64,000 bases of DNA from Poindextera sp036272595 (GTDB lineage: Bacteria; Pseudomonadota; Alphaproteobacteria; Caulobacterales; Caulobacteraceae). The notes beneath the pieces are model-generated. The model saw only the letters and a program-made list of their open reading frames with translations, was not told the origin of the DNA and did not search any database. The first letter of the stretch is position 1. The number at the start of each line of letters is the position of its first letter. Below, in pieces: positions 21,558 to 28,507 of this stretch. The stretch is taken from assembly GCA_036272595.1 (NCBI GenBank), contig DATAYM010000004.1, positions 1 through 64,000 on the forward strand, read 5' to 3'. The translations under genes were made by a program, and so were the position numbers.

Positions 21558-22271
21558 CTACTTCGCCAGCTCGTAGAGGCCGGTGACGTCGATGCCGACG
21601 GTCAGCTCGCCGGCGGAAACCGGCGTCGGCGCCCTGGCCACCGCGGCGCGCATCAGCGGCTGCGCCGGGCCGGGCGCATAGCCGCCGCCTTCCGACAGGT
21701 TGACCAGCCGCGCCACGTGGTAGCCGGTGGCGCCGGCATAGAGCTCGGCCTTGGAGCGCAAGGCCTTGACCGCGGCCAGGCGGGCCTGGTCCTCGGCGGC
21801 GCCGGAATCCTTCAGGCCGAAGCCGATCCCGTTGATCTGGTTGGCGCCGGCCGCGGTCACCGCGTCGATCACCGGGCCAAGCCGGGTCAGGTCCTCGACC
21901 GTGATGGTCACGTCGTTGGAGGCCTGATAGCCGGTCAGCTTGGCCGGCTCGTTCTGCGCATAGACGTACTGGGCGCTGAGGCTGAGGTTCGAGGTCTGGA
22001 TGTCCCTGTCGGCCACCCCGGCGCGGCGCACCGCCTCGGTCACCGCGCTCATCCGGGCGGCGTTTTCTCTCATGGCCTCGGCGGCGACCGGCGCGGTGGT
22101 CTGCACGCCCAGGGTGACGGTCGCCTGGTCGGGGACGATCCTGGTCTCGCCGTGGGCCGAGAGGCTGAGCGTGGTCACATCGAACATATGGCCGGCGTCC
22201 TCGGCCCGCGCGACGCTTGCGGTGGAGGCGAGCAGCGCGCAGGCGAGGCCGGCGCGGATCAGGGCTTTCAT
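21558..22271 (-). CDS. SIMPL domain (DUF541) periplasmic protein
   Basis: 237 residues with a clear Sec signal peptide (ALIRAGLACALLASTASVARA). The body is the SIMPL/DUF541 fold: LSLSAHGETRIVPDQATVTL, then NLSLSAQYVYAQNEPAKLTG and VKALRSKAELYAGATGYHV. Bacterial members such as BP26 of Brucella and YggE form periplasmic assemblies and are linked to oxidative stress, without a defined reaction. The ATG nearest the signal peptide is chosen. It is convergent with the OXA-like gene, 6 bp apart. Confidence 0.92.
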   Translation of the reverse strand: MKALIRAGLACALLASTASVARAEDAGHMFDVTTLSLSAHGETRIVPDQATVTLGVQTTAPVAAEAMRENAARMSAVTEAVRRAGVADRDIQTSNLSLSAQYVYAQNEPAKLTGYQASNDVTITVEDLTRLGPVIDAVTAAGANQINGIGFGLKDSGAAEDQARLAAVKALRSKAELYAGATGYHVARLVNLSEGGGYAPGPAQPLMRAAVARAPTPVSAGELTVGIDVTGLYELAK

Positions 22272-22404
22272 CGCGTAAGTCTCCGAACGGAAGCGCCGGA
22301 ACCGGCCCCGGAGCATGGCCCACAACGGCTACAAGGCTCAAGCTGAACGCAGCCTTTCAGCCCGTGACCGCCCGTGCTAACCCCCGCCCACTCCTGAAAA
22401 CGGA

Positions 22405-22481
22405 GGGCCCGTAGCTCAATTGGTTAGAGCCGGCCGCTCATAACGGTCTGGTTGCTGGTTCGAGTCCAGCCGGGCCTACCA
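22405..22481 (+). tRNA. tRNA with CAT anticodon (Met or lysidine-modified Ile)
   Basis: A complete 77-base cloverleaf including the encoded CCA. The acceptor stem gggcccg pairs with cgggcct (one G-U at the end), and the D arm is gctcaattggttagagc. The anticodon loop is ctcataa with CAT at 22439-22441, and the T arm is gctgg-ttcgagt-ccagc. The anticodon stem has one G-U pair. The overall form (G-rich acceptor, gagcc after the D arm) resembles the alphaproteobacterial tRNA-Ile2 that is read as AUA after TilS makes lysidine, more than elongator tRNA-Met; I cannot separate them with certainty. Confidence 0.95.
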
Positions 22482-22572
22482 ACCATTTGATTTTGCTGCA
22501 TTTCTTGTATGGAAAGCCGTCTTTGGCACTGTCCGCCCGAGCGCGGACTCACGATCGATCGCCGGGGGGTAA

Positions 22573-22740
22573 ATCATCCCCGGCGATCTGGCCGTTTCGG
22601 GCACCCGCGACGATCTCACTGCGGGCCGCCGGGTGCAGAAGCGGGGTTATGCCTTTCAGGCGATGTATCGCACCGATGCGCCGCCCGGTCCCGCGGCGGC
22701 CTGGTTGATCCAGCGCCTGGCCGATCAGGCGCGCGCGTAG
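22573..22740 (+). pseudogene. Possible C-terminal gene remnant
   Basis: An open stretch without a start codon reads GDLAVSGTRDDLTAGRRVQK, GYAFQAMYRTDAPPGPAAAW and LIQRLADQARA, then stop. Its codon use is that of real high-GC genes. The DDL-AGR-V pattern recalls the C-terminal end of LysR-type effector domains, but the match is weak. It is probably the tail of a deleted gene. Confidence 0.3.
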
Positions 22741-22832
22741 TTCGAAGCACGACGCGCCGGCGCGGCCGCAGGCCCCTGACCCCAGAAGCGCCGGGTCCTC
22801 CATGCCCGGGTTCGCTTTGCGGGCATGGGTTG

Positions 22833-22910
22833 GTTTCGGTCGGAAATCGACCAGCGCTCCCCGCAATCGTACCAGCGGCGGACGCGGGAAGCGGCGAGGA
22901 TGACGGGTCC
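22833..22910 (-). repeat. WSISDRN repeat, copy A
   Basis: Read on the minus strand, 22874-22833 encodes WYDCGERWSISDRN. The same frame upstream (to 22910) also resembles copy B at 33325-33405 (VILAASRVRR versus LILGVFRAAL). The core 42 bp differ from copy B at a handful of positions, two of which are synonymous Tyr and Ile codon changes. Both copies lie outside recognised genes. Confidence 0.55.
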
Positions 22911-23123
22911 GAAGAGGCGCCCGCCTGACGGCGGCCTTCTTGGGGCGGTCGGCAATGTTCCAGTGAGGGATCGAAGATGAGCGCCAAAACGCCTGAGCAA
23001 GAACGCAACGAGCGGTTGGTTCGCCAATTTTACCATCTGGCCGAGGGAGCCACCAAGAACACCGAGGAATTCGTGTCGCTGTTCGGGCCGGGCGGCTACT
23101 TCTACAACGTCTCCGAAGACAAG

Positions 23124-23131
23124 AAATATTA
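23124..23131. repeat. Target site duplication, left copy
   Basis: aaatatta directly abuts the left inverted end of the insertion sequence and is repeated exactly at 24721-24728. An 8-bp duplication is the norm for the IS1595 family. Confidence 0.93.
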
Positions 23132-23154
23132 ATGGCTTATCCCCTTTCGTCAGG
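23132..23154 (+). repeat. Left inverted end of the IS
   Basis: atggcttatcccctttcgtc and the next three bases match the complement of 24698-24720 at all but one visible position (c/a in the middle of the repeat). Confidence 0.9.
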
Positions 23155-23277
23155 TAGCCCTAAATCTTGACATAAGGGGCCTTTTCGAGTAACGTTGGTT
23201 GCGTCGCGTTCAGCGGCTATTTTTCGGCCAGCGGCCGACCGATGCGAGACGGACTCTCGCTTCCCATAGGTATAAAA

Positions 23278-23556
23278 ATGACCGGCGACACGACGCGCCT
23301 CGTGGCTCCGTCGCGCGATGCGACTTTGCAAGCCCTTAAGACCGCATTGGAGCCGCTGGACGGCGGCCCTGGGCTCTACGAATTCATGGTCACTATGCCC
23401 GACCCAAGCTGGGGGACCACTCCCGGCAGACAATATGCCCTGGGCCGCGACGAGGACGACGGCTCTTACCGTTCTGTCTTGTCTTGGAAAGTTAGGGGCG
23501 ACGGCTCTGTTGATTTTGTGCGCGTCGGAAGGTTGGACAGTCGTCGATTTCCATAG
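23278..23556 (+). CDS. Hypothetical passenger protein of the IS, plus strand
   Basis: 92 residues beginning MTGDTTRLVAPSRDATLQAL; an alternative ATG 12 codons upstream exists. The sequence contains LYEFMVTMPDPSWGTTPGRQ and VLSWKVRGDGSVDFVRVGRL, which is compatible with a small folded domain. I recognise no family. Its last 65 bases overlap the minus-strand passenger ORF, and at most one of the two may be real, or both. It lies wholly inside the element, between the left end and the transposase. Confidence 0.4.
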   Translation: MTGDTTRLVAPSRDATLQALKTALEPLDGGPGLYEFMVTMPDPSWGTTPGRQYALGRDEDDGSYRSVLSWKVRGDGSVDFVRVGRLDSRRFP

Positions 23557-23698
23557 CGCTCTGGGATGAGCAGTGATCGACCCAATCTTGATTTGGTTCG
23601 GTACCGTGATGGGGTCTCTGGACCCATACCGTCGCTCTATTGCCACAAGGGCAGACGACGATGATTTCGTAGCGCTCGGGCGGTCTCTGTTGGTTCAT
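23492..23698 (-). CDS. Hypothetical Cys-containing passenger protein of the IS, minus strand
   Basis: 68 residues beginning MNQQRPPERYEIIVVCPCGN. It starts 25 bp after the transposase stop on the same strand, so it can be co-transcribed with it. The CPCGN near residue 16 and two later Cys residues (DHCSSQ, DDCPTF) would suit a small zinc ribbon. No family is recognised. It overlaps the plus-strand passenger ORF at its 3' end. Confidence 0.45.
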   Translation of the reverse strand: MNQQRPPERYEIIVVCPCGNRATVWVQRPHHGTEPNQDWVDHCSSQSAMEIDDCPTFRRAQNQQSRRP

Positions 23699-23722
23699 GG
23701 CCCGACGCTAACGCCATTCTTC

Positions 23723-24655
23723 CTACCTACCCATTAAAACCCTCAACGGCATCGGTCCCACCTGCATCCCGATCCCGAGCAGCCGTTCGAAGCTCACCGC
23801 TCGGAACTTGCGCCGGTTCCAGCGGAAGGTGAACTCGTCGAGATAGGCTTGGATGTAGCGCTTCCTGAAGCCGTGGTAGACGCCGAGGCCCCACCGCTTC
23901 AAGTTCGAGAAAACCCTGTGAATCCAAGGCAGGTAAAGGTGAGCGGGCCTGCCCTTGATCACCTCAGAGAGATGCTTTCGATCGGGCACCCCATCATAGG
24001 CGGCGTAGCCGTCGGTAGAGATCGTCGACCCTGTCGCGGTGGCGGCCGCGACAAAGCTGTGAAGCGAGGTTCGAAGAAAATCCTGCGCGTAGCTCAGACG
24101 GATGCGGCCAGGACTCCCATCATCGGTGACTTCCACAGCGCCAAGCACGATCAGCTTGCCGACAAGGCTCCGGCCTTGGCCGCCAGTCGCGGGCTCGTCT
24201 TTGGTCCGGTAGATGATCGACGTCTCATCGACCTCGACAAGCCCGGCGAGAGGTGAGCGGCCCTCGTTGACCATCGACTTGCGCAGCCGATGCAGCAGGA
24301 ACCACGCGCTCTTGTAGGAGCCGATCCCGGCCTGCGTCTGAAGCTGGAGCGCGCTGATCCCGTTCGAGTGCGTTGCCACAAGATGCGCGGCCAGGAACCA
24401 CGTACGCAGCGGCAGATGAGTTCGATGCATGATCGTTCCAGCCGTAACGGAGGTCTGCCGGTGGCAGGCCGCGCATTCCCAGGTCCAGGGCTTGGCGTCG
24501 AGCTTCCAGCCCTTCTCGGACGGACAAGCAGGACAGCGAAAGCCTTCCGGCCAACGCCGGCGCGCAAGGAAATCTGCGCAGGCCGCGTCGTCGGGGAATC
24601 GGCGCATGAACGCCTGTAGCGAAATAGGACGATCGGGTTTGGAATCGAGCTTCAT
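23723..24655 (-). CDS. IS1595 family transposase, ISXO2-like
   Basis: 310 residues. The N-terminal zinc ribbon is GFRCPACPSEKGW and WECAACHRQTSVTAGT, the standard opening of IS1595 transposases. The DDE-type nuclease core contains VEVDETSII, STDGYAAYDG and HRVFSNLKRW, and ends YIQAYLDEFTFRWNRRKF. Full length and without frameshift. It starts 65 bp inside the right end of the element and reads leftward. Confidence 0.95.
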   Translation of the reverse strand: MKLDSKPDRPISLQAFMRRFPDDAACADFLARRRWPEGFRCPACPSEKGWKLDAKPWTWECAACHRQTSVTAGTIMHRTHLPLRTWFLAAHLVATHSNGISALQLQTQAGIGSYKSAWFLLHRLRKSMVNEGRSPLAGLVEVDETSIIYRTKDEPATGGQGRSLVGKLIVLGAVEVTDDGSPGRIRLSYAQDFLRTSLHSFVAAATATGSTISTDGYAAYDGVPDRKHLSEVIKGRPAHLYLPWIHRVFSNLKRWGLGVYHGFRKRYIQAYLDEFTFRWNRRKFRAVSFERLLGIGMQVGPMPLRVLMGR

Positions 24656-24697
24656 GCCCCGGAAGGAGCAAGCCCTAGACCACTAGATGTAGAGGGG

Positions 24698-24720
24698 CCT
24701 GACTAAAGGGGATAAGCCAT
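24698..24720 (-). repeat. Right inverted end of the IS
   Basis: Reverse complement of the left end with a single mismatch. It is followed immediately by the second copy of the target duplication. Confidence 0.9.
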
Positions 24721-24728
24721 AAATATTA
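24721..24728. repeat. Target site duplication, right copy
   Basis: aaatatta, identical to 23124-23131. Confidence 0.93.
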
Positions 24729-25089
24729 TGGCGCCGAGATTGGCTTGACCGTCGACGCCTACGCCGCAGCCTTTCCGGATATCCATCGACAGCTCGATCA
24801 TTTCTATTTCTACGACAACGTCGTGATCGTGGAGCTGTCGCTGAACGGAACCCACAGTGGTCCCCTTTCGACGCCCAAGGGCGCCATTCCGCCGACCGGA
24901 AAGCAAATTCACGCGCCCTGCTGCGATGTCCTCCGAATCGTGGACGGGAAGGTCGCGTCTTTCCACTGTTACCTGGCGGTGACGGTCATTTTCGCACAAC
25001 TGGGGCTGGCCTGAAGGCAAGCCGCACATGTGATCGCGCGACCACGGCTTGACTTCTCATCTCCGCAAGCCCTCAAGGCCGCGACGGAT

Positions 25090-25689
25090 TCAGCCGATGC
25101 CGATCAGGTTGTGGGTCGTCAGACCGCCGCCGGGAATCGCCATGGCCCGTCCACCTTCCGTCGGCCGGCCAAGATCGATCCCGTAGAAGCCGAGCTTGTC
25201 GATCAGATCTCCGACCGCCGCCTTGGCCGCCGCATCATAGCCCGCGAAGAACAGGACGCGTTTGCCCCCGGCGGCGTTCGGCTCCTCCGCCAAAACCGCG
25301 GCGGGCAGGTGATTGAAGGCCTTCACGACCCGCGCGCCGGGCGCAAGGTCGGTAAAGACCTCGGTTGAAAGCCGGCCATGCAGGTCGGCCGGCTCGAAGG
25401 TGGGCGCTTCGATCGGATTGTTGGCGTCGATCACCGTGCGCCCGCCGAAGTTGGGGAGACCACCGAGCGCCGCGGGAAGCTTGGACCAGTTGACGGCCAC
25501 CAGCACCATGTCCTGAGCGGCCGCGTCTTCACGCGTTCCCGCGCGGATCGGTCCGCCGATGTCGGAAACAACCCCGGAGAGGCTCGCCGGGCCTCGGCTG
25601 TTGGACAGAACGGCGGCCAGGTTTGCTCGAGCCAGTCGCCGGGCGAACGCGGCGCCGATCATGCCGGCGCCAATGATTCCAATCGTCAT
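25090..25689 (-). CDS. NADP-binding oxidoreductase, F420-dependent NADP reductase-like
   Basis: 199 residues from the ATG giving MTIGIIGAGMIGAAFARRLA. The Rossmann GxGxxG (GAGMIG) is at the very N-terminus, and SNSRGP at the end of strand 2 suits NADP. Later blocks VIDANNPIEAP and VVKAFNHLPAAVLAEEPNAA match the NADP-oxidoreductase coenzyme F420-dependent family, which in proteobacteria mostly has unknown substrates and may not use F420. It overlaps the alpha/beta hydrolase gene by 4 bp and is the last gene of the catabolic cluster. Confidence 0.87.
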   Translation of the reverse strand: MTIGIIGAGMIGAAFARRLARANLAAVLSNSRGPASLSGVVSDIGGPIRAGTREDAAAQDMVLVAVNWSKLPAALGGLPNFGGRTVIDANNPIEAPTFEPADLHGRLSTEVFTDLAPGARVVKAFNHLPAAVLAEEPNAAGGKRVLFFAGYDAAAKAAVGDLIDKLGFYGIDLGRPTEGGRAMAIPGGGLTTHNLIGIG

Positions 25690-26630
25690 GGTCTGTTCCT
25701 TGGCTCCGTTGACAGGCAATCGCTGAGGAATGCGCCGATCTCATCGATGCAGGTCGAGGCCGCCGACAGGCGGCCTAGCGAAAACGGAAAAACATGGGGC
25801 ATGCCCGCCCACACGTGGGCGTCGACGTAGAGATGCGCGGCTTCGAGCCGGCGGGCGTACCTCAGAGTGTCGTCGAGCAGGACCTCGTTTTCGCCGACGT
25901 CGATCCTGATCGGCGGCAAGCGGCCGGGCGCGGGCCCGTAGAGCGGCGAGGCCCTGGGATCGGTCGGGTCGGTTCCTTGGAGATATAGGCCGGCGAAGTG
26001 CGCCAGCACCGCCTCGGTGAAGATGGGATCCGCGGCGGCCCGAGTGATCATACTTTCGCCGGCGAGCGCGAGGTCGGTCCAGGGGGACATGACGGCGGCG
26101 CCTTTCAGCTGCGCTCGCAGCCGATCGTCAGGGGCCACGGTCGCCAGCAAGGCCAGGGTCATTCCGCCACCGGCGGAGTCTCCGGCGACGACGATCCGGG
26201 CGAGGCGCCCAGCCAAGCCCCGGAAGGCCGCCACGGCGTCGGCGATGGCCGCCGGAAAGGGGTGTTCCGGTGCGAGGCGATAGTCGGCCACGAAGGCGTT
26301 TGTCCGCGCCCGGACGGCCAACTGACCGGCGAAGTGGCGTAGCGCCTCGGCCGAGCCCAGGACATAGCATCCACCGTGCAGGTAGAGCAGTCCGGTTTCG
26401 GGGTTTGCTTCCGGCGGTTCGCACCACCAGCCCGGCACGCCGCCGACGACGTCCTCATGGTAGCGAACCTTCGGCGCCGCGGGCATGCCCGCGGCCAAGC
26501 CAGCGTCGAACATGGCGCGCGCCTCGGCGAACGGAGGGGCAGGGATCGCGCCCTTGCGTCCCGTGTTGGCGATGCGGATCGCTTCGACGACCGCGGCGTC
26601 GCCGCCCGAGCGGGGATGCTCGGTTATCAC
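25686..26630 (-). CDS. Alpha/beta hydrolase, HSL (bacterial lipase family IV) type
   Basis: 314 residues starting at a GTG that overlaps the stop of the aldo/keto reductase gene. The oxyanion-hole motif is LLYLHGGCYVLG (HGGC rather than HGGG), the nucleophile Ser is in VVAGDSAGGGM, the acid Asp is near DPRASPLYGP and the His is in WAGMPHVFPF. Enzymes of this family cleave short-chain esters or lactones. The overlap at both ends means strict co-translation with its neighbours, so it probably opens an ester or lactone intermediate of the cluster's pathway. Confidence 0.9.
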   Translation of the reverse strand: MITEHPRSGGDAAVVEAIRIANTGRKGAIPAPPFAEARAMFDAGLAAGMPAAPKVRYHEDVVGGVPGWWCEPPEANPETGLLYLHGGCYVLGSAEALRHFAGQLAVRARTNAFVADYRLAPEHPFPAAIADAVAAFRGLAGRLARIVVAGDSAGGGMTLALLATVAPDDRLRAQLKGAAVMSPWTDLALAGESMITRAAADPIFTEAVLAHFAGLYLQGTDPTDPRASPLYGPAPGRLPPIRIDVGENEVLLDDTLRYARRLEAAHLYVDAHVWAGMPHVFPFSLGRLSAASTCIDEIGAFLSDCLSTEPRNRP

Positions 26631-27502
26631 GCCGAGCCTCCGGCCATGGCGTCGAGCCTGCGGCGCGCGGCCGCCGGCAGCCGAAGCGCGGCGGCCTGCA
26701 GATTCTCGCGGAGGTGCGCGCGCGACGACGTGCCCGGAATCGGCAGGATGTTGGGGGAACGTTGCAGGAGCCAAGCGAGCGCGGCCTGCATCGGGGTGGC
26801 GCCGGCTTCGGCGGCGACCTGGGAGAGCACGGCGGCCTGGAGCGGCGAGACGCCGCCCAGGGGGAAGTAGGGCGCATACGCCACCCCTTCGCCGGCGAGG
26901 TGGTCGATCAAGGCGTCGTCGGCGCGGCTGCAGAGGTTGTAGAGGTTCTGGACGCAGACAACGTCCGCGATGCGGCGTGCTTCGGCGATTTGTGCGGCCG
27001 TGGCATGACTGATCCCCAGGTGGCGGATCAAGCCTTGCCGCTGGAGTTCGGCGAGCGCGGTGAACGGTTCTTCGATGGACCCTTCCTCTGGCGTGAACTG
27101 ATTGATCATGACCCGAAGGTTCACGACCTCCAGCACATCGACGCCGAGGTTGCGCAGGTTATCGCGAACGGCCTGCGCGAGCTCGCGCCGGGTGGTCGCC
27201 GGCCGTACCGACCCGTCGGCGCCCCGCGCCGCGCCGACCTTGGTGACGATCACCAGGGCCGGGGGATAGGGCGAAAGCGCCTCGCGGATCAGTTGGTTGG
27301 TGACGTGCGGGCCGTAGAAGTCGCTGGTGTCGATATGGTCCACGCCACTGGCCACCGCCTCGCGAAGCACGGCGAGCGCCTCGTCGCGATCGCGGGGCGG
27401 CCCGAAGACGCCGGGCCCGGCCAGCTGCATGGCGCCGTAACCCATACGATGAACGAGGCGATTTCCCAGCCGGAAGCGGCCGGAAGCCGCAACGTTCGCC
27501 AC
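26627..27502 (-). CDS. Aldo/keto reductase
   Basis: About 291 residues, start placed at a GTG preceded by aggaagg; the frame is open 30 codons further up but without a better site. A TIM-barrel oxidoreductase: the catalytic Asp and Tyr are in DHIDTSDFYGPH and the Lys in VIVTKVG, followed by LRNLGVDVLEVVNLR and HLGISHATA. The NADPH pocket is IPGTSSRAHLREN. It resembles the general YdbC-like group. It is co-transcribed between the amidohydrolase and the alpha/beta hydrolase, with a 4-bp overlap with the latter. Confidence 0.9.
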   Translation of the reverse strand: MANVAASGRFRLGNRLVHRMGYGAMQLAGPGVFGPPRDRDEALAVLREAVASGVDHIDTSDFYGPHVTNQLIREALSPYPPALVIVTKVGAARGADGSVRPATTRRELAQAVRDNLRNLGVDVLEVVNLRVMINQFTPEEGSIEEPFTALAELQRQGLIRHLGISHATAAQIAEARRIADVVCVQNLYNLCSRADDALIDHLAGEGVAYAPYFPLGGVSPLQAAVLSQVAAEAGATPMQAALAWLLQRSPNILPIPGTSSRAHLRENLQAAALRLPAAARRRLDAMAGGSA

Positions 27503-27551
27503 CGGGCGGACCTTCCTCGCTGGTCGTGATGTCGGCCGCGACGGCACGACG

Positions 27552-28499
27552 TCACCGGCCGAGACGCGGAAACAGCTTGACGGCGTTTCCACTCAGCACC
27601 CGGGTTCGCTCGTCCGCCGTGAGCTCGGAGGTCTGCTCGAGCCGTTGAACGCAGTTCACCGCCAGATCGCGGCGCAGATAGGGGAAGTCGGATCCGAACA
27701 CGACCTGGTCCAGTCCGACGACGTCCCGCAACATCCGCAGGACAGGGTCGCCGTAGGACAGGGCGGTGTCCCAATAGAGGCGCTTCAACGTATCCGCCAC
27801 CGGGCTGCGTGCCTCGGCGCCCGGGATGACGTTCATCTCGTCGACGATGCCCCAGCGTCCCGCCAGATAGGGTACCGTGCCGCCGGCGTGGGAGAAGACG
27901 TACTTGATGTTCGGGGTGCGGGCGAACCGGTTGCTGTAATGCATCTGCGCGACCGCCCGGGTCGTGTCGGCGGTGAAGTCCAGCAGCGAATCCGGCAGGC
28001 CCAGCTTGTGGACCGCCGGATCGGGTGAGGCGGTCGGATGCACGAACACCACCGCGCCACGACGCTCCAACTCCGCGAACACGGGCTCGAAGCTCGCGTC
28101 TCCCAGGTAGACGCCGTTGGCGTTGGAGAACAGCACCACGCCGTCGAGCTTGAGCTTGTCCAGCGCGTAGGCGAGCTCTTCGAGCGCGCCGTCGACGTCG
28201 GGAAGCGGCAAGGCGGCGAAGCCGCCCAGCCGGGTCGGGTGAGCCGCCATGAGCTCGGCCGCCAGCTCGTTGCAACGGCGGGCCAGCGATCGGGCTCGGG
28301 CATCATCGCCGACATGAACGCCCGGCGTCGAGATCGACGTCACCGCCACGTCGATGCCCGCTTCGTCCATGAACGACAGCATCATGCCTGCGTCCCAGGG
28401 CGGCGGGGCGATGCCGCCCACGGGATTGTGGGCGTCGTTGGTCTCGCGGAAGAAGAAGTCCGGCAGGATATGGTGGTGAACGTCGATGGTGCGGGTCAT
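27552..28499 (-). CDS. Amidohydrolase family 2 (ACMSD-like) protein
   Basis: 315 residues. The metal site HxH is in TIDVHHHILPDFFF at the N-terminus. Further ligands are VFVHPTASPDP, VFSHAGGTVPYLAGRW and VVFGSDFPYLRRD. This is the amidohydrolase-2 family with aminocarboxymuconate semialdehyde decarboxylase, gamma-resorcylate decarboxylase and related non-oxidative decarboxylases and hydrolases. Given the GMC oxidase and aldehyde dehydrogenase next door, decarboxylation or ring-fission product hydrolysis is possible, but nothing fixes it. Eight bp separate it from the GMC gene. Confidence 0.9.
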   Translation of the reverse strand: MTRTIDVHHHILPDFFFRETNDAHNPVGGIAPPPWDAGMMLSFMDEAGIDVAVTSISTPGVHVGDDARARSLARRCNELAAELMAAHPTRLGGFAALPLPDVDGALEELAYALDKLKLDGVVLFSNANGVYLGDASFEPVFAELERRGAVVFVHPTASPDPAVHKLGLPDSLLDFTADTTRAVAQMHYSNRFARTPNIKYVFSHAGGTVPYLAGRWGIVDEMNVIPGAEARSPVADTLKRLYWDTALSYGDPVLRMLRDVVGLDQVVFGSDFPYLRRDLAVNCVQRLEQTSELTADERTRVLSGNAVKLFPRLGR

Positions 28500-28507
28500 G
28501 GCGGGCC

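Larger units (their letters stand above)
22482..22976. other. Non-coding or decayed region after the tRNA
   Basis: About 495 bp without an intact gene. It holds a possible gene remnant (22573-22740) and one copy of a repeated peptide-like motif on the minus strand (22833-22910). No copy of the tRNA 3' end is seen downstream, so there is no evidence of an integrase-made attachment site. Confidence 0.5.
23132..24720 (-). mobile_element. IS1595-family (ISXO2-like) insertion sequence with passenger ORFs
   Basis: A 1589-bp element. Its ends are 23-bp inverted repeats with two mismatches or fewer (outer atggcttatcccctt at 23132 and its complement at 24720), flanked by the 8-bp duplication aaatatta. 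It encodes one transposase (23723-24655, minus strand). The left third of the element holds two short overlapping ORFs on opposite strands that are not transposase parts. It interrupts a SnoaL-like gene. All parts appear intact, so it may still be mobile. Confidence 0.93.
22977..25014 (+). pseudogene. SnoaL-like gene split by the insertion sequence
   Basis: The left part (22977-23131) reads MSAKTPEQERNERLVRQFYH to EDKKY and then hits a stop made at the junction with the IS. The right part (24729-25014) continues YGAEIGLTVDAYAAAFPDIH through CCDVLRIVDGKVASFHCYLA to GLA and stop. Removing the IS and one copy of the 8-bp duplication joins them in frame without change, giving a protein of about 146 residues of the SnoaL/NTF2-like superfamily (FYHLAEG, HRQLDHFYFYDN, GKVASFH). 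A gagg ribosome site precedes the ATG. The absence of decay on either side says the insertion is recent. It faces away from the catabolic cluster that follows. Confidence 0.9.

Noticed and set aside
22405..25014. Genomic island inserted at the tRNA
   Set aside because: No integrase and no repeat of the tRNA 3' end downstream; the only mobile part is the IS with its own target duplication.
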